A stretch of DNA of 64,000 bases from Candidatus Rhodoferax mariagerensis (GCA_016719055.1 JADKAW010000006.1:62001-126000), one strand, 5' to 3'. Shown: positions 1 to 11,289, counted from the first letter of the stretch. The notes: generated from the sequence alone by a model not told the origin. Translations and numbers: made by a program.

Positions 1-261
1 CAGACAAATGCTCTTGGCATGGCCCACGTGCAGATAACCATTGGGCTCGGGTGGAAAGCGGGTACGGATTCTGGCTGGGTCAGGCTGGCCCGCGGCATGG
101 TGGGCGGCGTCGCCCGGGCTGCCCGCCCAGCGGCGGCCAGCGTATGTGCCTTTTTCCAGATCAGATTCGATGATTTGGCGCAAAAAATTGCTTGACTTGG
201 CAAGGTCTGCAGCTGCCGGGTGGGCGGCTGGTGTCGTGTGGGGTGGGGTAGGGTGGCTCAT
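1..261 (-). CDS. glnS: Glutaminyl-tRNA synthetase, N-terminal 87 residues (3' end outside window)
   Basis: Partial gene running off the left edge. It charges tRNA-Gln with glutamine in the cytoplasm. Reading the minus strand from ATG at 261 gives 87 in-frame codons with [14 protein letters not shown] near residue 25 and the class I signature [18 protein letters not shown], whose HVGH (HIGH motif) lies at residues 78-81; PEPNGYLH with KSICL is specific for GlnRS rather than GluRS. Between these blocks is an Ala/Gly/His-rich insertion of about 20 residues that many GlnRS lack. The gene starts 42 bp after the moeA stop and has the same orientation, so it may be read from the same transcript. The catalytic and anticodon-binding parts are not visible. 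Confidence 0.93.
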   Translation of the reverse strand, partial: MSHPTPPHTTPAAHPAAADLAKSSNFLRQIIESDLEKGTYAGRRWAGSPGDAAHHAAGQPDPARIRTRFPPEPNGYLHVGHAKSICL

Positions 262-303
262 GCACCCGATTTTAGGCGGCAGCCCGCGCCCGAACGGACT
301 GTG

Positions 304-1637
<1,334 letters not shown>

Positions 1638-1641
<4 letters not shown>

Positions 1642-2273
1642 AAAGCGGTGTTTTCAAGGTGATGCAACTCGGCTAAGGTATTGGCATTGAAAAAAGCCTG
1701 CGGGTTGTCGTCGGGCAAATCAAACGGCACCACCACCATAGGGTGCTGGGCGGTCCAGCTGTCAATCTTGCGCCCGCCGTTTTGGGTAAACCGCACCAGG
1801 CTCTCCAGCAGACTGGTGCGCAGCAGGCAAAAAACCGGCTGGGTGCGCAGTTGCAGGTGGCCGTCTTTGCCGGCTTCGGGCGCGGCAGCCATGGCGATGT
1901 CAGCGTCTGCCGCTGCCAGCGCTGCCGCCAGCCGGTGGGCCAGGTCCAGCGGTAGCATCGGGGTGTCGCACGGCACGGTGAGCAGGTAGGGTGTGTCGCA
2001 GCGTTCCAGCCCGGTCAAAAAGCCCGCCAGTGGCCCGGCGTAGTCGGCCAGACCATCGGGCCAGACCGGCACGCCAAATGATTCATAAGCGGCCAGGTTG
2101 CGGTTGGCATTGATCATGATCTGACCCACACCGGCACCCATTTGCAGCCGGGTCAGGGCGTGCAGCGCCAGCGGCATGCCGTTGAAGGTTTGCAGACCTT
2201 TGTCTGCGCCGCCCATGCGGGTGCCGCGTCCGCCGGCCAGAATCAGGCCGGTAATGTCTTGTGCAGTGATCAA
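1638..2273 (-). CDS. mobA: Molybdenum cofactor guanylyltransferase MobA
   Basis: A 211-residue cytoplasmic enzyme that links GMP to molybdenum-molybdopterin to make the bis-MGD form of the cofactor. The N-terminal nucleotide-binding signature [18 protein letters not shown] lies at residues 11-28, followed by [11 protein letters not shown] and [12 protein letters not shown], the usual order in MobA. It lies 1 bp after the moaA stop and overlaps moeA by 4 nt, so moaA-mobA-moeA form one tight operon. MobA-type GMP transfer serves DMSO-reductase-family enzymes; xanthine dehydrogenases such as the one encoded near 19-22 kb use the non-GMP forms, so MobA must have other clients outside the window. 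Confidence 0.93.
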
Positions 2274-2274
2274 A

Positions 2275-3435
2275 TTAGCCTCCGATGTAGCTCATTTCAA
2301 CCCGTCGCGCGCCCGTGCCTGTGTCGGGCGCTGCCGCACTGCGCAGGGCTGAGTAGCGGTCGGTGCGGGCGTGCCAGATGCGCCCAATGGCACTGGCCAG
2401 GTCGGCGTCGCTACTGTTGCCGCGCAGCAGGCGGCGCAAGTCATAACCTTGTTCGGCAAACAGGCACAAGTACAGTTGCCCCTCGGTTGACAGGCGGGCG
2501 CGGTTGCAGTCAGCGCAAAAAGCTTGGGTCACGCTGCTGATCACGCCAATTTCACCGGCCGCCGTGTCATGCCGGCCCTGGGCATCGGCATAGCCCCATC
2601 GCTGGGCGGTTTCGCCGGGGTTGGATGGCTCCAACTGCACCAGCGGCATGTCGGCATGAATCCGCTGGACCACCTCACGGGACGGCAGCACATCGTTCAT
2701 ACGCCAGCCGTTGGTGGCGCCAACGTCCATGTACTCAATCAGGCGCAGCACCATCCCCGAACCCCTGAAATGCCGCGCCATTGGCAAAATCTGGTGCTCA
2801 TTGGTGCCGCGTTTGACCACCATATTGATCTTGATCGGGCCCAGACCGGCAGCAAGTGCGGCGTCAATACCGGCCAACACGTCAGCCACCGGAAAGTCGA
2901 CGTCGTTCATGGCACGAAACACGGCGTCGTCCAGACCATCCAGGCTAACGGTGATGCGCTGCAAGCCAGCCGCTTTCAGGGCGGCTGCCTTGCGTGCCAG
3001 CAAAGCGCCGTTGGTGGTCAGGGTCAGGTCAAGCGGGCGGCCCTCAGGGGTGCGCAGTGCTGCAAGTTGCGCAATCAGCTGCTCAAGGTTTTTGCGCAGC
3101 AGCGGCTCACCCCCGGTCAGACGGATTTTTTGCACGCCATGAGCCACAAACTGGCGCGCCAGCCGTGTGATTTCTTCAAAGTTCAGCAGTTCCGAGTGCG
3201 GCAGATAGGCGTAGTCTTTGTCAAAAATGGCTTTGGGCATGCAGTAGCTGCAGCGGAAATTGCAGCGGTCGGTGACGCTGATGCGCAGGTCGCGCAGCGC
3301 TCGGCTGAACAGGTCGGTCAGCAAACCATTGGGTTCCACCGCCCCACTTGGCATCAGGCTGGCCGTGGGCAGAGGCAGTGCGCTGGTGCGCAGGTCTTGC
3401 AGAGGTATCACGCGGTGCGTGTCACGTTCGGTCAT
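2275..3435 (-). CDS. moaA: GTP 3',8-cyclase MoaA (radical SAM)
   Basis: A 386-residue radical SAM enzyme that with MoaC converts GTP to cyclic pyranopterin monophosphate, the first step of molybdenum cofactor synthesis. The SAM-cluster motif CNFRCSYC uses Cys58, Cys62 and Cys65; TGGEPLLRK follows, and the second iron-sulfur cluster is held by CADC plus a Cys 14 residues on ([15 protein letters not shown]). The protein ends in Gly-Gly, as MoaA should. About 45 residues precede the radical SAM core, longer than in E. coli MoaA, and the exact start among several possibilities is uncertain. First gene of the moaA-mobA-moeA operon. Confidence 0.95.
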   Translation of the reverse strand: MTERDTHRVIPLQDLRTSALPLPTASLMPSGAVEPNGLLTDLFSRALRDLRISVTDRCNFRCSYCMPKAIFDKDYAYLPHSELLNFEEITRLARQFVAHGVQKIRLTGGEPLLRKNLEQLIAQLAALRTPEGRPLDLTLTTNGALLARKAAALKAAGLQRITVSLDGLDDAVFRAMNDVDFPVADVLAGIDAALAAGLGPIKINMVVKRGTNEHQILPMARHFRGSGMVLRLIEYMDVGATNGWRMNDVLPSREVVQRIHADMPLVQLEPSNPGETAQRWGYADAQGRHDTAAGEIGVISSVTQAFCADCNRARLSTEGQLYLCLFAEQGYDLRRLLRGNSSDADLASAIGRIWHARTDRYSALRSAAAPDTGTGARRVEMSYIGG

Positions 3436-3539
3436 GGGGAAGGGTTCAGGAAATCACAGTTTTCAACGAGCCGGGCCGCACAAGGCAAAGGCTAGATTCT
3501 GTCATGCCCGCACACCTTCGGCCAGTAAGGTTTTTCTTG

Positions 3540-4097
3540 TCAGTGGTTGGTAACCAGTGCCGGCCCGATGTCCTGCAAGGGGCCTAGCGGATTGGTCTGC
3601 ACTTCAATGGCCATGATGTTGGGCTGGCCACCCCAGGCGCGGTACACCACCAGGTCACCCACCAGCAAAATCAGCGCATTAAAGCGCCAGCCGCTGGTTT
3701 CCGTGCGGCGCGAAAAGTTGGTGAAATCCATAAAAAAACCACCGGTGCGGGCGCGCAACACACGCTCGGCGCTGATTTCCCAGCCGCGGCAGGCCTCGCG
3801 GGCATCCAGACAGGCCAGCACCCCGGGGTCCAGGTCGTCGCGTTTGATCAGCGTGCTGGGCAAAAAGCGGCGCACCACGTCAGAATGCGTCAGGATCACG
3901 GTGTTGGGCTGTTTGACCGGGTCAATACCTTGCTGCACCAGGGTGCTGACGCTGCTGCGCATCGGTACCAGGCTGTCAATGGCCAGGCGCGCCTCGTCAA
4001 AGGTATTGAAAGGCGCTGACTCGCTCTGCACGCTGGGCAGCAAGCTGGCACAGCCCGCCAGCGCCAATGCCAGGAATGCAACAAAGCAGCGTTTCAT
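3540..4097 (-). CDS. Predicted lipoprotein of unknown function
   Basis: A 185-residue protein starting at ATG 4097, chosen because the signal peptide MKRCFVAFLALALAGC begins exactly there; a further in-frame upstream start would put nine polar residues before it. The lipobox LAGC predicts lipidation of Cys16 and anchoring in the envelope. The mature part (EARLAIDSLVPMRSSVSTL, then a Trp/Tyr-rich C-terminal half with FNALILLVGDLVVYRAWGGQPN) matches no family I recognise with certainty. It lies downstream of hppA on the same strand, but a strong terminator separates them, so it is likely transcribed on its own. Function unknown. Confidence 0.75.
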   Translation of the reverse strand: MKRCFVAFLALALAGCASLLPSVQSESAPFNTFDEARLAIDSLVPMRSSVSTLVQQGIDPVKQPNTVILTHSDVVRRFLPSTLIKRDDLDPGVLACLDAREACRGWEISAERVLRARTGGFFMDFTNFSRRTETSGWRFNALILLVGDLVVYRAWGGQPNIMAIEVQTNPLGPLQDIGPALVTNH

Positions 4098-4125
4098 GTC
4101 TGCATTGTGAGGGCGAAACGCCAAG

Positions 4126-4152
4126 AAAAAACCCGCACAAGGCGGGTTTTTT
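4126..4152 (-). terminator. Rho-independent terminator after hppA
   Basis: Perfect 11-bp stem (AAAAAACCCGC / GCGGGTTTTTT) with a 5-nt loop. It reads as a U-tailed hairpin on the minus strand, 31 bp after the hppA stop and before the lipoprotein gene; the A-run makes it potentially bidirectional. Confidence 0.88.
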
Positions 4153-4182
4153 GGTGTGAAAAGGCGCGTGGCCCAAGCCGAC

Positions 4183-6261
4183 TTAAGTCCCGTGGATTTT
4201 CATCATCACCGGCACAATCAGCAGCGCCACAATGTTAATGATCTTGATCAGCGGGTTGACGGCCGGGCCGGCAGTGTCCTTGTAAGGGTCGCCCACGGTG
4301 TCGCCAGTCACGGCAGCCTTGTGGGCTTCAGAACCCTTGCCGCCAAAGTTGTCGTCTTCAATGTATTTCTTGGCATTGTCCCAGGCACCACCACCGGTAC
4401 ACATCGAAATCGCCACAAACAGGCCGGTGACGATGGTGCCCATCAGCAGGCCACCCAAAGCGGCCGGGCCCAAAACCAGGCCGACCAGAATCGGGGCCAC
4501 CACGGGTAGCAGCGAGGGAATCATCATTTCCTTGATGGCTGCAGTGGTCAGCATATCCACAGCGGTGTCGTACTCGGGCTTGCCGGTGCCATCCATGATG
4601 CCCTTGATGTCGCGAAACTGCCGACGCACTTCCACCACCACCGAACCCGCTGCGCGGCCCACCGCCTCCATCGCCATGGCACCAAACAGGTAGGGGATCA
4701 TGCCGCCAATAAACAGGCCAATGATGACTTTGGGGTTGCTCAAGTCAAACGAAACATGGGCGCCCAGGCCTTCAAGCTTGTGGGTGTAGTCGGCAAACAG
4801 CACCAGTGCCGCCAGACCGGCAGAACCGATGGCGTAACCTTTGGTCACCGCCTTGGTGGTGTTGCCCACCGCGTCCAGCGGGTCGGTGATGTCGCGCACG
4901 CTCTTGGGCATCTCGCTCATTTCGGCAATGCCGCCGGCGTTGTCGGTGATCGGGCCATAGGCGTCAAGTGCCACCACAATGCCGGCCATGCTCAGCATGG
5001 AGGTCGCTGCGATAGCGATGCCGTACAAGCCAGCCAACGCAAATGCGGTGTAAATGGCCACGCAGACAAACATCACCGGCCAGGCGGTCGAGCGCATTGA
5101 CACGCCCAGACCGGCAATGATGTTGGTGCCGTGACCGGTGGTGGAGGCTTCGGCAATGTGGCGCACGGGTGCGTACTGGGTGCCGGTGTAGTACTCGGTG
5201 ATCCAGACCAGAACGGCAGTCAGTATCAGTCCAACAGCGCAGGCCCAGAACAAATTCATGCTGGTGATGGTTTTGCCATCTGCCAGCGTCAAGGTGTCGG
5301 GCAGCGCACTTTTTGTCACAAAGAAAAAAGCCACCAGCGACAGGCCACCGGCCACCGCCAGGCCCTTGTACAGGGCCGGCATCACATTGGTCATGCCAGG
5401 ACTGGCCTTGACAAAAAAGCAGCCGATGATGGATGCCACGATCGACACCGCGCCCAGCGCCAGCGGATAGACCACCGCGCTGGTGCCAGCACCGGTGACC
5501 ATCAGGGCACCCAGCACCATGGTGGCAATCAGTGTTACAGCATAGGTTTCAAACAGGTCAGCAGCCATGCCAGCGCAGTCACCCACGTTGTCGCCCACGT
5601 TGTCGGCAATCACAGCCGGATTGCGCGGATCGTCTTCTGGAATGCCCGCTTCGACCTTGCCCACCAGGTCAGCGCCCACGTCTGCGCCCTTGGTGAAAAT
5701 GCCGCCGCCCAGCCGCGCAAAAATGGAAATCAGTGATGAGCCAAAGGCAAAGCCAATCAAGGGGTTGAGCATGTTGGCCAGGTTTTTGTCGGGTGTCAGG
5801 TTGCCGTTGCCCACCAGAAACCAGTAAAACCCGGTCACACCCAGCAAGCCCAGGCCCACCACCAGCATGCCGGTGATGGCACCACCACGGAAAGCCACAT
5901 CCAGCGCCGGGCCAATGCCTTTGGTGGCCGCCTGGGCGGTACGCACGTTGGCACGCACCGACACATTCATGCCAATAAAGCCGCAAGCGCCCGACAACAC
6001 GGCACCGACGACAAAACCCACGGCGCTCAAACTATCCAGAAAAACCGCAATCAGTACCGTCAGCACCACGCCCACCATGGCAATGGTCTTGTACTGGCGG
6101 GCCAGATAAGCCGCCGCACCGGTCTGGATGGCAGCGGCAATTTCCTGCATGCGTGCATTGCCAGCATCCTGAGAAAGAATCCAGCTGCGGGCCCAAAAGC
6201 CGTAGCCGACGGCGATCAAGCCGCAGATAAGCGCCAAGATCAGCGCTGAATTGCCTGTCAT
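4183..6261 (-). CDS. hppA: K+-independent H+-translocating membrane pyrophosphatase
   Basis: A 692-residue polytopic inner-membrane pump that couples hydrolysis of pyrophosphate to proton export. The catalytic loops are complete: [56 protein letters not shown] and near the C-terminus [18 protein letters not shown]. In the diagnostic loop the sequence [10 protein letters not shown] carries Lys and Thr at the positions that are Ala and Ala in K+-dependent enzymes, so it belongs to the K+-independent class. GGAG lies 8 nt before the ATG. It is transcribed divergently from ppa, so the membrane and soluble pyrophosphatases share a 232-bp control region. A second, divergent membrane pyrophosphatase is at 31.9-34.5 kb. 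Confidence 0.95.
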   Translation of the reverse strand: MTGNSALILALICGLIAVGYGFWARSWILSQDAGNARMQEIAAAIQTGAAAYLARQYKTIAMVGVVLTVLIAVFLDSLSAVGFVVGAVLSGACGFIGMNVSVRANVRTAQAATKGIGPALDVAFRGGAITGMLVVGLGLLGVTGFYWFLVGNGNLTPDKNLANMLNPLIGFAFGSSLISIFARLGGGIFTKGADVGADLVGKVEAGIPEDDPRNPAVIADNVGDNVGDCAGMAADLFETYAVTLIATMVLGALMVTGAGTSAVVYPLALGAVSIVASIIGCFFVKASPGMTNVMPALYKGLAVAGGLSLVAFFFVTKSALPDTLTLADGKTITSMNLFWACAVGLILTAVLVWITEYYTGTQYAPVRHIAEASTTGHGTNIIAGLGVSMRSTAWPVMFVCVAIYTAFALAGLYGIAIAATSMLSMAGIVVALDAYGPITDNAGGIAEMSEMPKSVRDITDPLDAVGNTTKAVTKGYAIGSAGLAALVLFADYTHKLEGLGAHVSFDLSNPKVIIGLFIGGMIPYLFGAMAMEAVGRAAGSVVVEVRRQFRDIKGIMDGTGKPEYDTAVDMLTTAAIKEMMIPSLLPVVAPILVGLVLGPAALGGLLMGTIVTGLFVAISMCTGGGAWDNAKKYIEDDNFGGKGSEAHKAAVTGDTVGDPYKDTAGPAVNPLIKIINIVALLIVPVMMKIHGT

Positions 6262-6299
6262 AAATAGGTTCTCCTGAGGTTGTTTCGCGAGTTAGTGAC

Positions 6300-6363
6300 G
6301 CAACGCACGGTCGGCATCACTGCTGCGTTGCTTCCTCGCACCCGGGCACCTGTTTGATGCCCG
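6300..6363 (-). promoter_or_regulatory. Two consecutive hairpins in the hppA leader region
   Basis: Within the hppA-ppa intergenic region are GCAACGCA (6300-6307) paired with TGCGTTGC (6324-6331), a perfect 8-bp stem, and CGGGCA (6343-6348) paired with TGCCCG (6358-6363). Their placement 40-100 bp before hppA would put them in its mRNA leader or its promoter. No known riboswitch class was recognised; role is inferred only. Confidence 0.35.
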
Positions 6364-6493
6364 AAATGGACGATTGGCCAACGTCATCACTGTAACGCCA
6401 AAACGGTGTTGCTTTGCGCTGTCGCAAGTGGTGAGTAAGTAAAATCGGGGTTAATCCCTATGTTTCTGAATCAACTCAACCCGATCATCCACC

Positions 6494-7030
6494 ATGTCCC
6501 TCGATAACGTCACCCCAGGTGCCAATGCGCCTGACCAGTTCAATGTGATCATTGAAATTCCGATGAATGCCGACCCCGTGAAGTACGAGGTTGACCATGA
6601 TACACATGCCATTTTTGTTGATCGGTTCATGAGCACAGCCATGCATTACCCGACCAATTACGGGTATGTGCCACACACCATCAGTGGCGACGGCGACCCG
6701 GTGGACGTGCTGGTGGTAACACCTATGCCGCTGATTCCGGGTGTGGTGGTAACCTGCCGTCCGATTGGCATCTTGAAGATGGAAGACGAAGCCGGTGTCG
6801 ATGGCAAGGTGCTGGCGGTGCCGATTCCGAAAATTTTGTCGCTCTATTCGCGCTGGAACAAGCCGGAAGATCTGAGCCCGACCCGCCTCAACACCATTGC
6901 CCACTTTTTTGAGCACTACAAAGACCTCGAAGACGGCAAGTGGGTCAAGATTCTGGGCTGGGAAGGGCCGGAGGCGGCCAGGCAGGAAATTCTGGAAGGG
7001 ATTGCCAATTACCAGAAGTCATTGGGTTAA
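6494..7030 (+). CDS. ppa: Soluble inorganic pyrophosphatase (family I)
   Basis: A 178-residue cytoplasmic enzyme hydrolysing pyrophosphate released by biosynthetic reactions. It has the family I metal-site signature DGDPVDVLV near residue 68, preceded by YPTNYGYVPHT, and the substrate-binding block EIPMNADPVKYEVD near the N-terminus, with the typical bacterial length. It is divergent from hppA. An inverted repeat TTGCG-CTGT-CGCAA at 6414-6427 lies about 65 bp upstream and could be a control site, though no regulator is evident. No strong ribosome binding site precedes the ATG. A GC-rich hairpin (CCCCGT/ACGGGG, 7063-7079) about 30 bp after the stop may end the transcript. Confidence 0.95.
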   Translation: MSLDNVTPGANAPDQFNVIIEIPMNADPVKYEVDHDTHAIFVDRFMSTAMHYPTNYGYVPHTISGDGDPVDVLVVTPMPLIPGVVVTCRPIGILKMEDEAGVDGKVLAVPIPKILSLYSRWNKPEDLSPTRLNTIAHFFEHYKDLEDGKWVKILGWEGPEAARQEILEGIANYQKSLG

Positions 7031-7163
7031 GGGGCGTTCCCCCATTCCCCCCAGCCCCCTTGCCCCGTTGGTCACGGGGAAGTTTTAACAGCCTAATTGG
7101 GGTGTTTCATTTTTTTCTGAGTGTGATCGACATCCCTGGACTTTTTGGATAGATTTTGGTAGT

Positions 7164-7213
7164 GTTTTTTGCTGGTAGCCCTTATGTAGTAAGCGTTAGA
7201 AGCTATTTTTTTG
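7164..7213. repeat. Interspersed repeat copy between ppa and the FAH-family gene
   Basis: Contains GCTGGTAGCCCTTATG, TAAGCG and AGCTATTTTTTT in the order typical of the repeat. The rest of the 260-bp gap holds no gene. Confidence 0.6.
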
Positions 7214-7289
7214 AAGCGCCTGCTGGCTTTGCTGGTGGGCGTTGTTGTTTGTGCTGGAGGCTTGTTGAGGATTATTGAGGAGTGATTGG

Positions 7290-8144
7290 ATGAAATTGCT
7301 GCGTTATGGGCCGTTGGGGTTGGAAAAGCCTGGGGTGCTGGATGGGTTGGGGCGGGTGCGGGACTTGAGTGGGGAGGTGGCTGATATTGGTGGCGCTGTG
7401 TTGTTGCCGCAGAATCTGGCGCACCTGCGTTTGCTAGACGTTGACAGTTTGCCGCTGGTGGCTGGGGTGCCGCAGCAGGAGTTGCGCTTGGGTGCTTGTG
7501 TCGGGCAGGTTGGCAAGTGCATTTGCATTGGGCTGAACTATGCCGACCATGCGGCCGAGTCCGGTCTGCCGGTGCCGCCCGAGCCGGTGGTGTTTGGCAA
7601 ATGGACCAGCGCGCTGATGGGGCCCGATGATGCGGTGGAGATTCCGCGCGGCTCGCTCAAGACCGACTGGGAAGTGGAACTGGCGGTGGTGATCGGGCAG
7701 GGTGGGCGCTACATCGCCGAGGCCGATGCCATGGCCCATGTGGCGGGTTATTGCGTGATGAATGATGTGTCTGAGCGCGACTTTCAGCTCAACCGCAGTG
7801 GTACCTGGGACAAGGGCAAGGGTTGTGACACGTTTGCGCCGCTGGGGCCCTGGCTGGTGACCGCTGACGAAGTGCCCGACCCGCAGGCGCTGAAGTTGTG
7901 GCTGGAGGTGGATGGCAAGCGTTATCAAAATGGCAGCACCGCCACCATGGTGTATCAGGTGCCGTTTTTGGTCAGCTACCTGAGCCAGTTCATGAGTCTG
8001 CAGCCGGGTGACGTGATCTCGACCGGCACGCCGCCGGGTGTCGGCATGGGGCAAAAGCCGCCGGTGTTTTTGCGCGCCGGGCAAACCATGTGCCTGGGGG
8101 TGGAGGGGTTGGGTGTGCAGACGCAGCGGGTGGTGCAGGGCTGA
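7290..8144 (+). CDS. Fumarylacetoacetate hydrolase family protein
   Basis: A 284-residue enzyme of the FAH superfamily, which hydrolyses or hydrates 2-oxo acids and beta-diketo acids in aromatic, sugar-acid or purine breakdown. Family motifs are CIGLNYADHA near residue 75, the metal-binding Glu pair in DWEVELAVVIG, NDVSERDFQ, GKGCDTFAPLGPW and PGDVISTGTPPGVG. ATG 7290 is chosen over an upstream in-frame TTG because GAGGAG lies 8 nt before it. The closest well-known relatives are annotated as 2-oxo-3-deoxy-L-fuconate hydrolase, ureidoglycolate lyase or 2-hydroxyhepta-2,4-diene-1,7-dioate isomerase; sequence alone does not settle the substrate. It stands alone, between ppa and an unrelated secreted protein. 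Confidence 0.85.
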   Translation: MKLLRYGPLGLEKPGVLDGLGRVRDLSGEVADIGGAVLLPQNLAHLRLLDVDSLPLVAGVPQQELRLGACVGQVGKCICIGLNYADHAAESGLPVPPEPVVFGKWTSALMGPDDAVEIPRGSLKTDWEVELAVVIGQGGRYIAEADAMAHVAGYCVMNDVSERDFQLNRSGTWDKGKGCDTFAPLGPWLVTADEVPDPQALKLWLEVDGKRYQNGSTATMVYQVPFLVSYLSQFMSLQPGDVISTGTPPGVGMGQKPPVFLRAGQTMCLGVEGLGVQTQRVVQG

Positions 8145-8233
8145 TATCGCGCGGGGTAATTTTGGTTTCAAATGTAGTATGGTCAAAAAGGTCGTTTTTC
8201 GTGCCAATTTAAAATTTTTAGGACACCGTTGCA

Positions 8234-9256
8234 ATGAACCGTATGCCCCAGCTGCCGAGCCATTTTTTGACCCAAATGTGGTCGTGTTTGCGCTGGTTGG
8301 CGCTGATGAGTCTGTTGCAGTGGGCTGCCAGCCCGGCGCTGGCGGCCAAAACCTACCTTAACAATGGGGACGGTACGGTGACAGATTCTGCCACCAGTCT
8401 GGTCTGGATGCGTTGCTCGATGGGACAGACCTGGAATGGTCCGGCTTCGACTTGCACCGGCGCAGCATTGGGTTACACCTGGGAGCAGGCCAATGCACTT
8501 ACCGGGACAGTGATTTTTGCCGGGCAAAGCGACTGGCGGATGCCAAATATTCGGGAGTTGCAGTCGATTGTGGACCGCACTGTGTCCGACCCCAGCATTG
8601 ACACGGTGGCTTTTGTGAATACACCAGCCGCGCATTTCTGGTCGGCTTCGGCCAGTGCCAACGAATCGATTAACGCTTGGCGTGTCGGATTTTTTAATGG
8701 TGGTGCCAGCAACGGCTACAGTAGGAGCGAAGCCTACCATGTCCGTCTCGTACGGGGCGGGCAGCCATTGGGGCTGTTGGACATTACCCGACCGGCAACG
8801 GACTATGCTGACCAGGGCAACGGCACGGTACTGCACACCCCCACCCAGTTGGTCTGGCAGCGCTGCGCGGTCGGGCAAACCTGGATATGGACCGATAGCT
8901 CTTGCAGTGGCACAGCGAGCATACACACCTGGGAGGCAGCCAAGCTCTTGACCAGCACGTTGGCTGGGCACGGTGATTGGCGCTTGCCCACCCAGGAAGA
9001 ACTGCTCAGTCTGGTGGACTACAAGCGATCGTTGCCTGCCATTAACGGCCCGCTGTTTCCAAATTCTCCAATTGCCACTTGGTCGTCATCGCCAAATGTT
9101 CTTTACTCGCGTTATCCCTGGTATGTCGATTTCAGAGCCGGTGTTGACAGCGGCTACGATAACGCCTTTCCCTTATCTGTCCGCCTTGTGCGCACAGCCA
9201 CAGCGCCCGCCAGATCGATGAACCTGACCCCAATTCTGATGTTATTGCTAGACTGA
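8234..9256 (+). CDS. Secreted protein with two DUF1566 (Lcl C-terminal-like) domains
   Basis: A 340-residue exported protein. The N-terminus carries a long signal sequence ending about residue 38 (SPALAAKTY). Two tandem copies of DUF1566 follow: repeat 1 has NNGDGTVTDSATSLVWMRC, GQTW, TWEQANAL and SDWRMPNIRELQSIVD, ending HVRLVRGG; repeat 2 has QGNGTVLHTPTQLVWQRC, GQTW, HTWEAA, GDWRLPTQEELLSLVD and SVRLVR. Each repeat has paired Cys residues that could form disulfides in the periplasm or outside the cell. The domain is related to C-type-lectin-like or formylglycine-enzyme-like folds, but its role here is unknown. Two single-domain DUF1566 paralogues with PEP-CTERM tails occur at 22.9 and 28.2 kb; this one lacks such a tail. 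Confidence 0.8.
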   Translation: MNRMPQLPSHFLTQMWSCLRWLALMSLLQWAASPALAAKTYLNNGDGTVTDSATSLVWMRCSMGQTWNGPASTCTGAALGYTWEQANALTGTVIFAGQSDWRMPNIRELQSIVDRTVSDPSIDTVAFVNTPAAHFWSASASANESINAWRVGFFNGGASNGYSRSEAYHVRLVRGGQPLGLLDITRPATDYADQGNGTVLHTPTQLVWQRCAVGQTWIWTDSSCSGTASIHTWEAAKLLTSTLAGHGDWRLPTQEELLSLVDYKRSLPAINGPLFPNSPIATWSSSPNVLYSRYPWYVDFRAGVDSGYDNAFPLSVRLVRTATAPARSMNLTPILMLLLD

Positions 9257-9433
9257 TGGGGGCATAGAACGGCACTTGATGTAGTCAGCGCCCTGCGTTC
9301 AGCGTTCTGCGGAGGTGGCGGGTTTGGGCATTCCAAACCGGCACGTCCGACAGGCCTGATCAGCGTCAATTGTCCAAGTGTCGGCAAACGCTGCCAAAAT
9401 ACCAGCCACATCCACTCGCTTGAAGGAAGTCTC

Positions 9434-10018
9434 TTGAAATCAATCGCGCTAAAACTGCTCCTGATTGCAGGCATGGCCCTAGGTGTGGGCGCCTGCTCCA
9501 AGGGCGATGCCCCACCACCAGCAACAGCGTCGGTAGCCCCCATCAGTGCCAAAGGCTACGACACGGTGGCCACCACCGCCAAGGGTTTTACTGTTGGGGC
9601 GCTGATGAGCGCGCAACCGGTGTTTGTGCTGTTTGACTCGCAGTGCCCGCATTGTGGTGAGTTGTGGAATGCTTCGCTGCCGCTGCACGCCAAAGTCAAG
9701 TTTGTCTGGGTACCAATTGCGTTCAATAGCGGCAAAAGTATTGCGCAAGGCGCGGCCCTGTTAAGCGCCGTGGATCCGGTAGCCACCATGACCGAGCACG
9801 AAAAGTCGCTGCTCGGGGGCAGTGGCGGCATGTCGGCCAGCGCCAGCGTTCCTGACGATCTGGCGCAGGCGATCAAAACCAACACCTCGCTGATGACCAC
9901 ATTGGGGCTGGACGCAGTGCCCTATATCCTGGCAAAAAATCGCCGTACCGGCGAAGTGGTGAGCAACAGTGGCGCACTGAAAACCAATGCTCTGGCGCAG
10001 CTGTTGGGCGTTGATTGA
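9434..10018 (+). CDS. DsbC/DsbG-like thioredoxin-fold lipoprotein
   Basis: A 194-residue predicted lipoprotein: signal peptide with lipobox GVGAC (Cys21) and then a thioredoxin-like fold with the redox pair CPHC (FDSQCPHCGELW, near residue 71) and a cis-Pro-type segment GLDAVPYILA. This points to thiol-disulfide exchange in the periplasm, similar to the catalytic domain of DsbG/DsbC without their dimerisation domain. The start is TTG at 9434, supported by GAAGGAAG about 6 nt upstream and by the position of the signal peptide. Its TGA stop overlaps the TTG start of rarA in a TTGA junction, so the two are translationally coupled, although no functional link is obvious. Confidence 0.8.
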   Translation: MKSIALKLLLIAGMALGVGACSKGDAPPPATASVAPISAKGYDTVATTAKGFTVGALMSAQPVFVLFDSQCPHCGELWNASLPLHAKVKFVWVPIAFNSGKSIAQGAALLSAVDPVATMTEHEKSLLGGSGGMSASASVPDDLAQAIKTNTSLMTTLGLDAVPYILAKNRRTGEVVSNSGALKTNALAQLLGVD

Positions 10019-11289
10019 TCCCGCTGGCTGAGCGCCTGCGCCCAAAAACGCTGGGCGAGGTGATTGGTCAGCAGCAGTTGCTGGGCCCGGGTATGGCGCT
10101 GCGGCTGGCGTTTGATTCTGGCCAGCCGCACAGTTGCATTTTGTGGGGACCACCGGGCACCGGCAAAACCACCATTGCGCGGCTGATGGCCGACGCTTTT
10201 GATGCGCAGTTCATCACCATCAGCGCTGTGCTGGGCGGTATCAAGGACATTCGTGAGGCGGTCGAGCAGGCACAAAGCGCGCGCGATGGGCTGGCGCAGC
10301 AGCGCACACTTGTGTTTGTCGACGAGGTGCACCGGTTTAATAAAGGTCAGCAGGACGCGTTTTTGCCCCATGTGGAAAGTGGCCTGTTTACCTTTATTGG
10401 TGCCACCACCGAAAACCCATCGTTCGAGGTCAACTCTGCGCTGCTGTCGCGCGCAGCGGTTTATGTGCTGCAGCCGCTCAGCCCGGAAGATTTAGGGCAA
10501 ATAGTGCTTAGAGCCCAATCACATCATGCGCTTCCAGCTATTGAAGATGTAGCGGTTGAACGATTGGTGGCGTATGCAGACGGCGATGCCCGACGGCTGC
10601 TCAACACGCTGGAAACGCTGGCCGTGGCGGCCGCGCAAGAACAGGTGGCTCAAATGACCGATGCCTGGCTGCTCAAGGTGCTGGGTGAGCGCATGCGTCG
10701 GTATGACAAGGGCGGCGAGCAGTTTTATGACACCATCTCGGCCCTGCACAAAAGCGTGCGTGGCAGTGACCCGGACGCTGCACTGTATTGGTTGGTGCGC
10801 ATGCTCGATGGCGGTGCTGACCCACGTTACATGGCGCGCCGATTGATTCGCATGGCCAGTGAAGACATTGGCTTGGCCGACCCGCGCGCGCTGCGGCTGG
10901 CGCTGGATGCGGCCGAGGTGTACGAGCGGCTTGGCTCGCCCGAAGGCGAACTGGCGCTGGCTGAGTGTGTGGTTTACCTGGCGGTGGCACCCAAATCCAA
11001 CGCGGTTTACAAAGCCTTCAACGCGGTCAAGGCCTTGGTCAAACAGGACAGCACCCGCCCGGTGCCGATGCACCTGCGCAATGCACCCACCCGGCTCATG
11101 AAGGCGCTGGACTACGGCAAAGGCTACCGCTATGCGCACGACGAGGTCGATGGTTTTGCCGCAGGTGAACAGTATTTGCCCGATGGCCTGCCAGCAAGCA
11201 GCTTTTACCAGCCGGTGGCGCGAGGCCTTGAGATCAAGATTGCCGAAAAAATGCGTCAGCTCAAAGTGCGCAATGATCAAGCCAGCTGA
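10015..11289 (+). CDS. rarA: Replication-associated recombination protein RarA (MgsA)
   Basis: A 424-residue AAA+ ATPase acting at stalled replication forks. Walker A is [13 protein letters not shown] near residue 45, Walker B with sensor is [22 protein letters not shown], and [31 protein letters not shown] and the C-terminal tetramerisation domain ([35 protein letters not shown]) are all typical. The start is TTG within the preceding stop (TTGA); the protein then begins right at [17 protein letters not shown], about ten residues shorter than E. coli RarA. An interspersed repeat copy lies in frame at about 10496-10553. Confidence 0.93.
   Translation: MIPLAERLRPKTLGEVIGQQQLLGPGMALRLAFDSGQPHSCILWGPPGTGKTTIARLMADAFDAQFITISAVLGGIKDIREAVEQAQSARDGLAQQRTLVFVDEVHRFNKGQQDAFLPHVESGLFTFIGATTENPSFEVNSALLSRAAVYVLQPLSPEDLGQIVLRAQSHHALPAIEDVAVERLVAYADGDARRLLNTLETLAVAAAQEQVAQMTDAWLLKVLGERMRRYDKGGEQFYDTISALHKSVRGSDPDAALYWLVRMLDGGADPRYMARRLIRMASEDIGLADPRALRLALDAAEVYERLGSPEGELALAECVVYLAVAPKSNAVYKAFNAVKALVKQDSTRPVPMHLRNAPTRLMKALDYGKGYRYAHDEVDGFAAGEQYLPDGLPASSFYQPVARGLEIKIAEKMRQLKVRNDQAS
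10496..10553. repeat. Interspersed repeat copy inside rarA
   Basis: The segment with AAATAGTGCTTAGAGCCC, ATGCGCTT and CAGCTATTGAAGATGTAGCG matches the dispersed element. It encodes about [22 protein letters not shown], which replaces a variable linker after LSPEDLG, so the gene tolerates it. Confidence 0.5.

Noticed and set aside
2524..3495. 323-codon open frame on the plus strand opposite moaA
   Set aside because: It lies antisense to a clear MoaA with all cluster motifs; long antisense frames are common in this high-GC sequence and the translation shows no domain.
3436..3540. Moco riboswitch upstream of moaA
   Set aside because: The short region before moaA lacks the length and helices of that RNA class.
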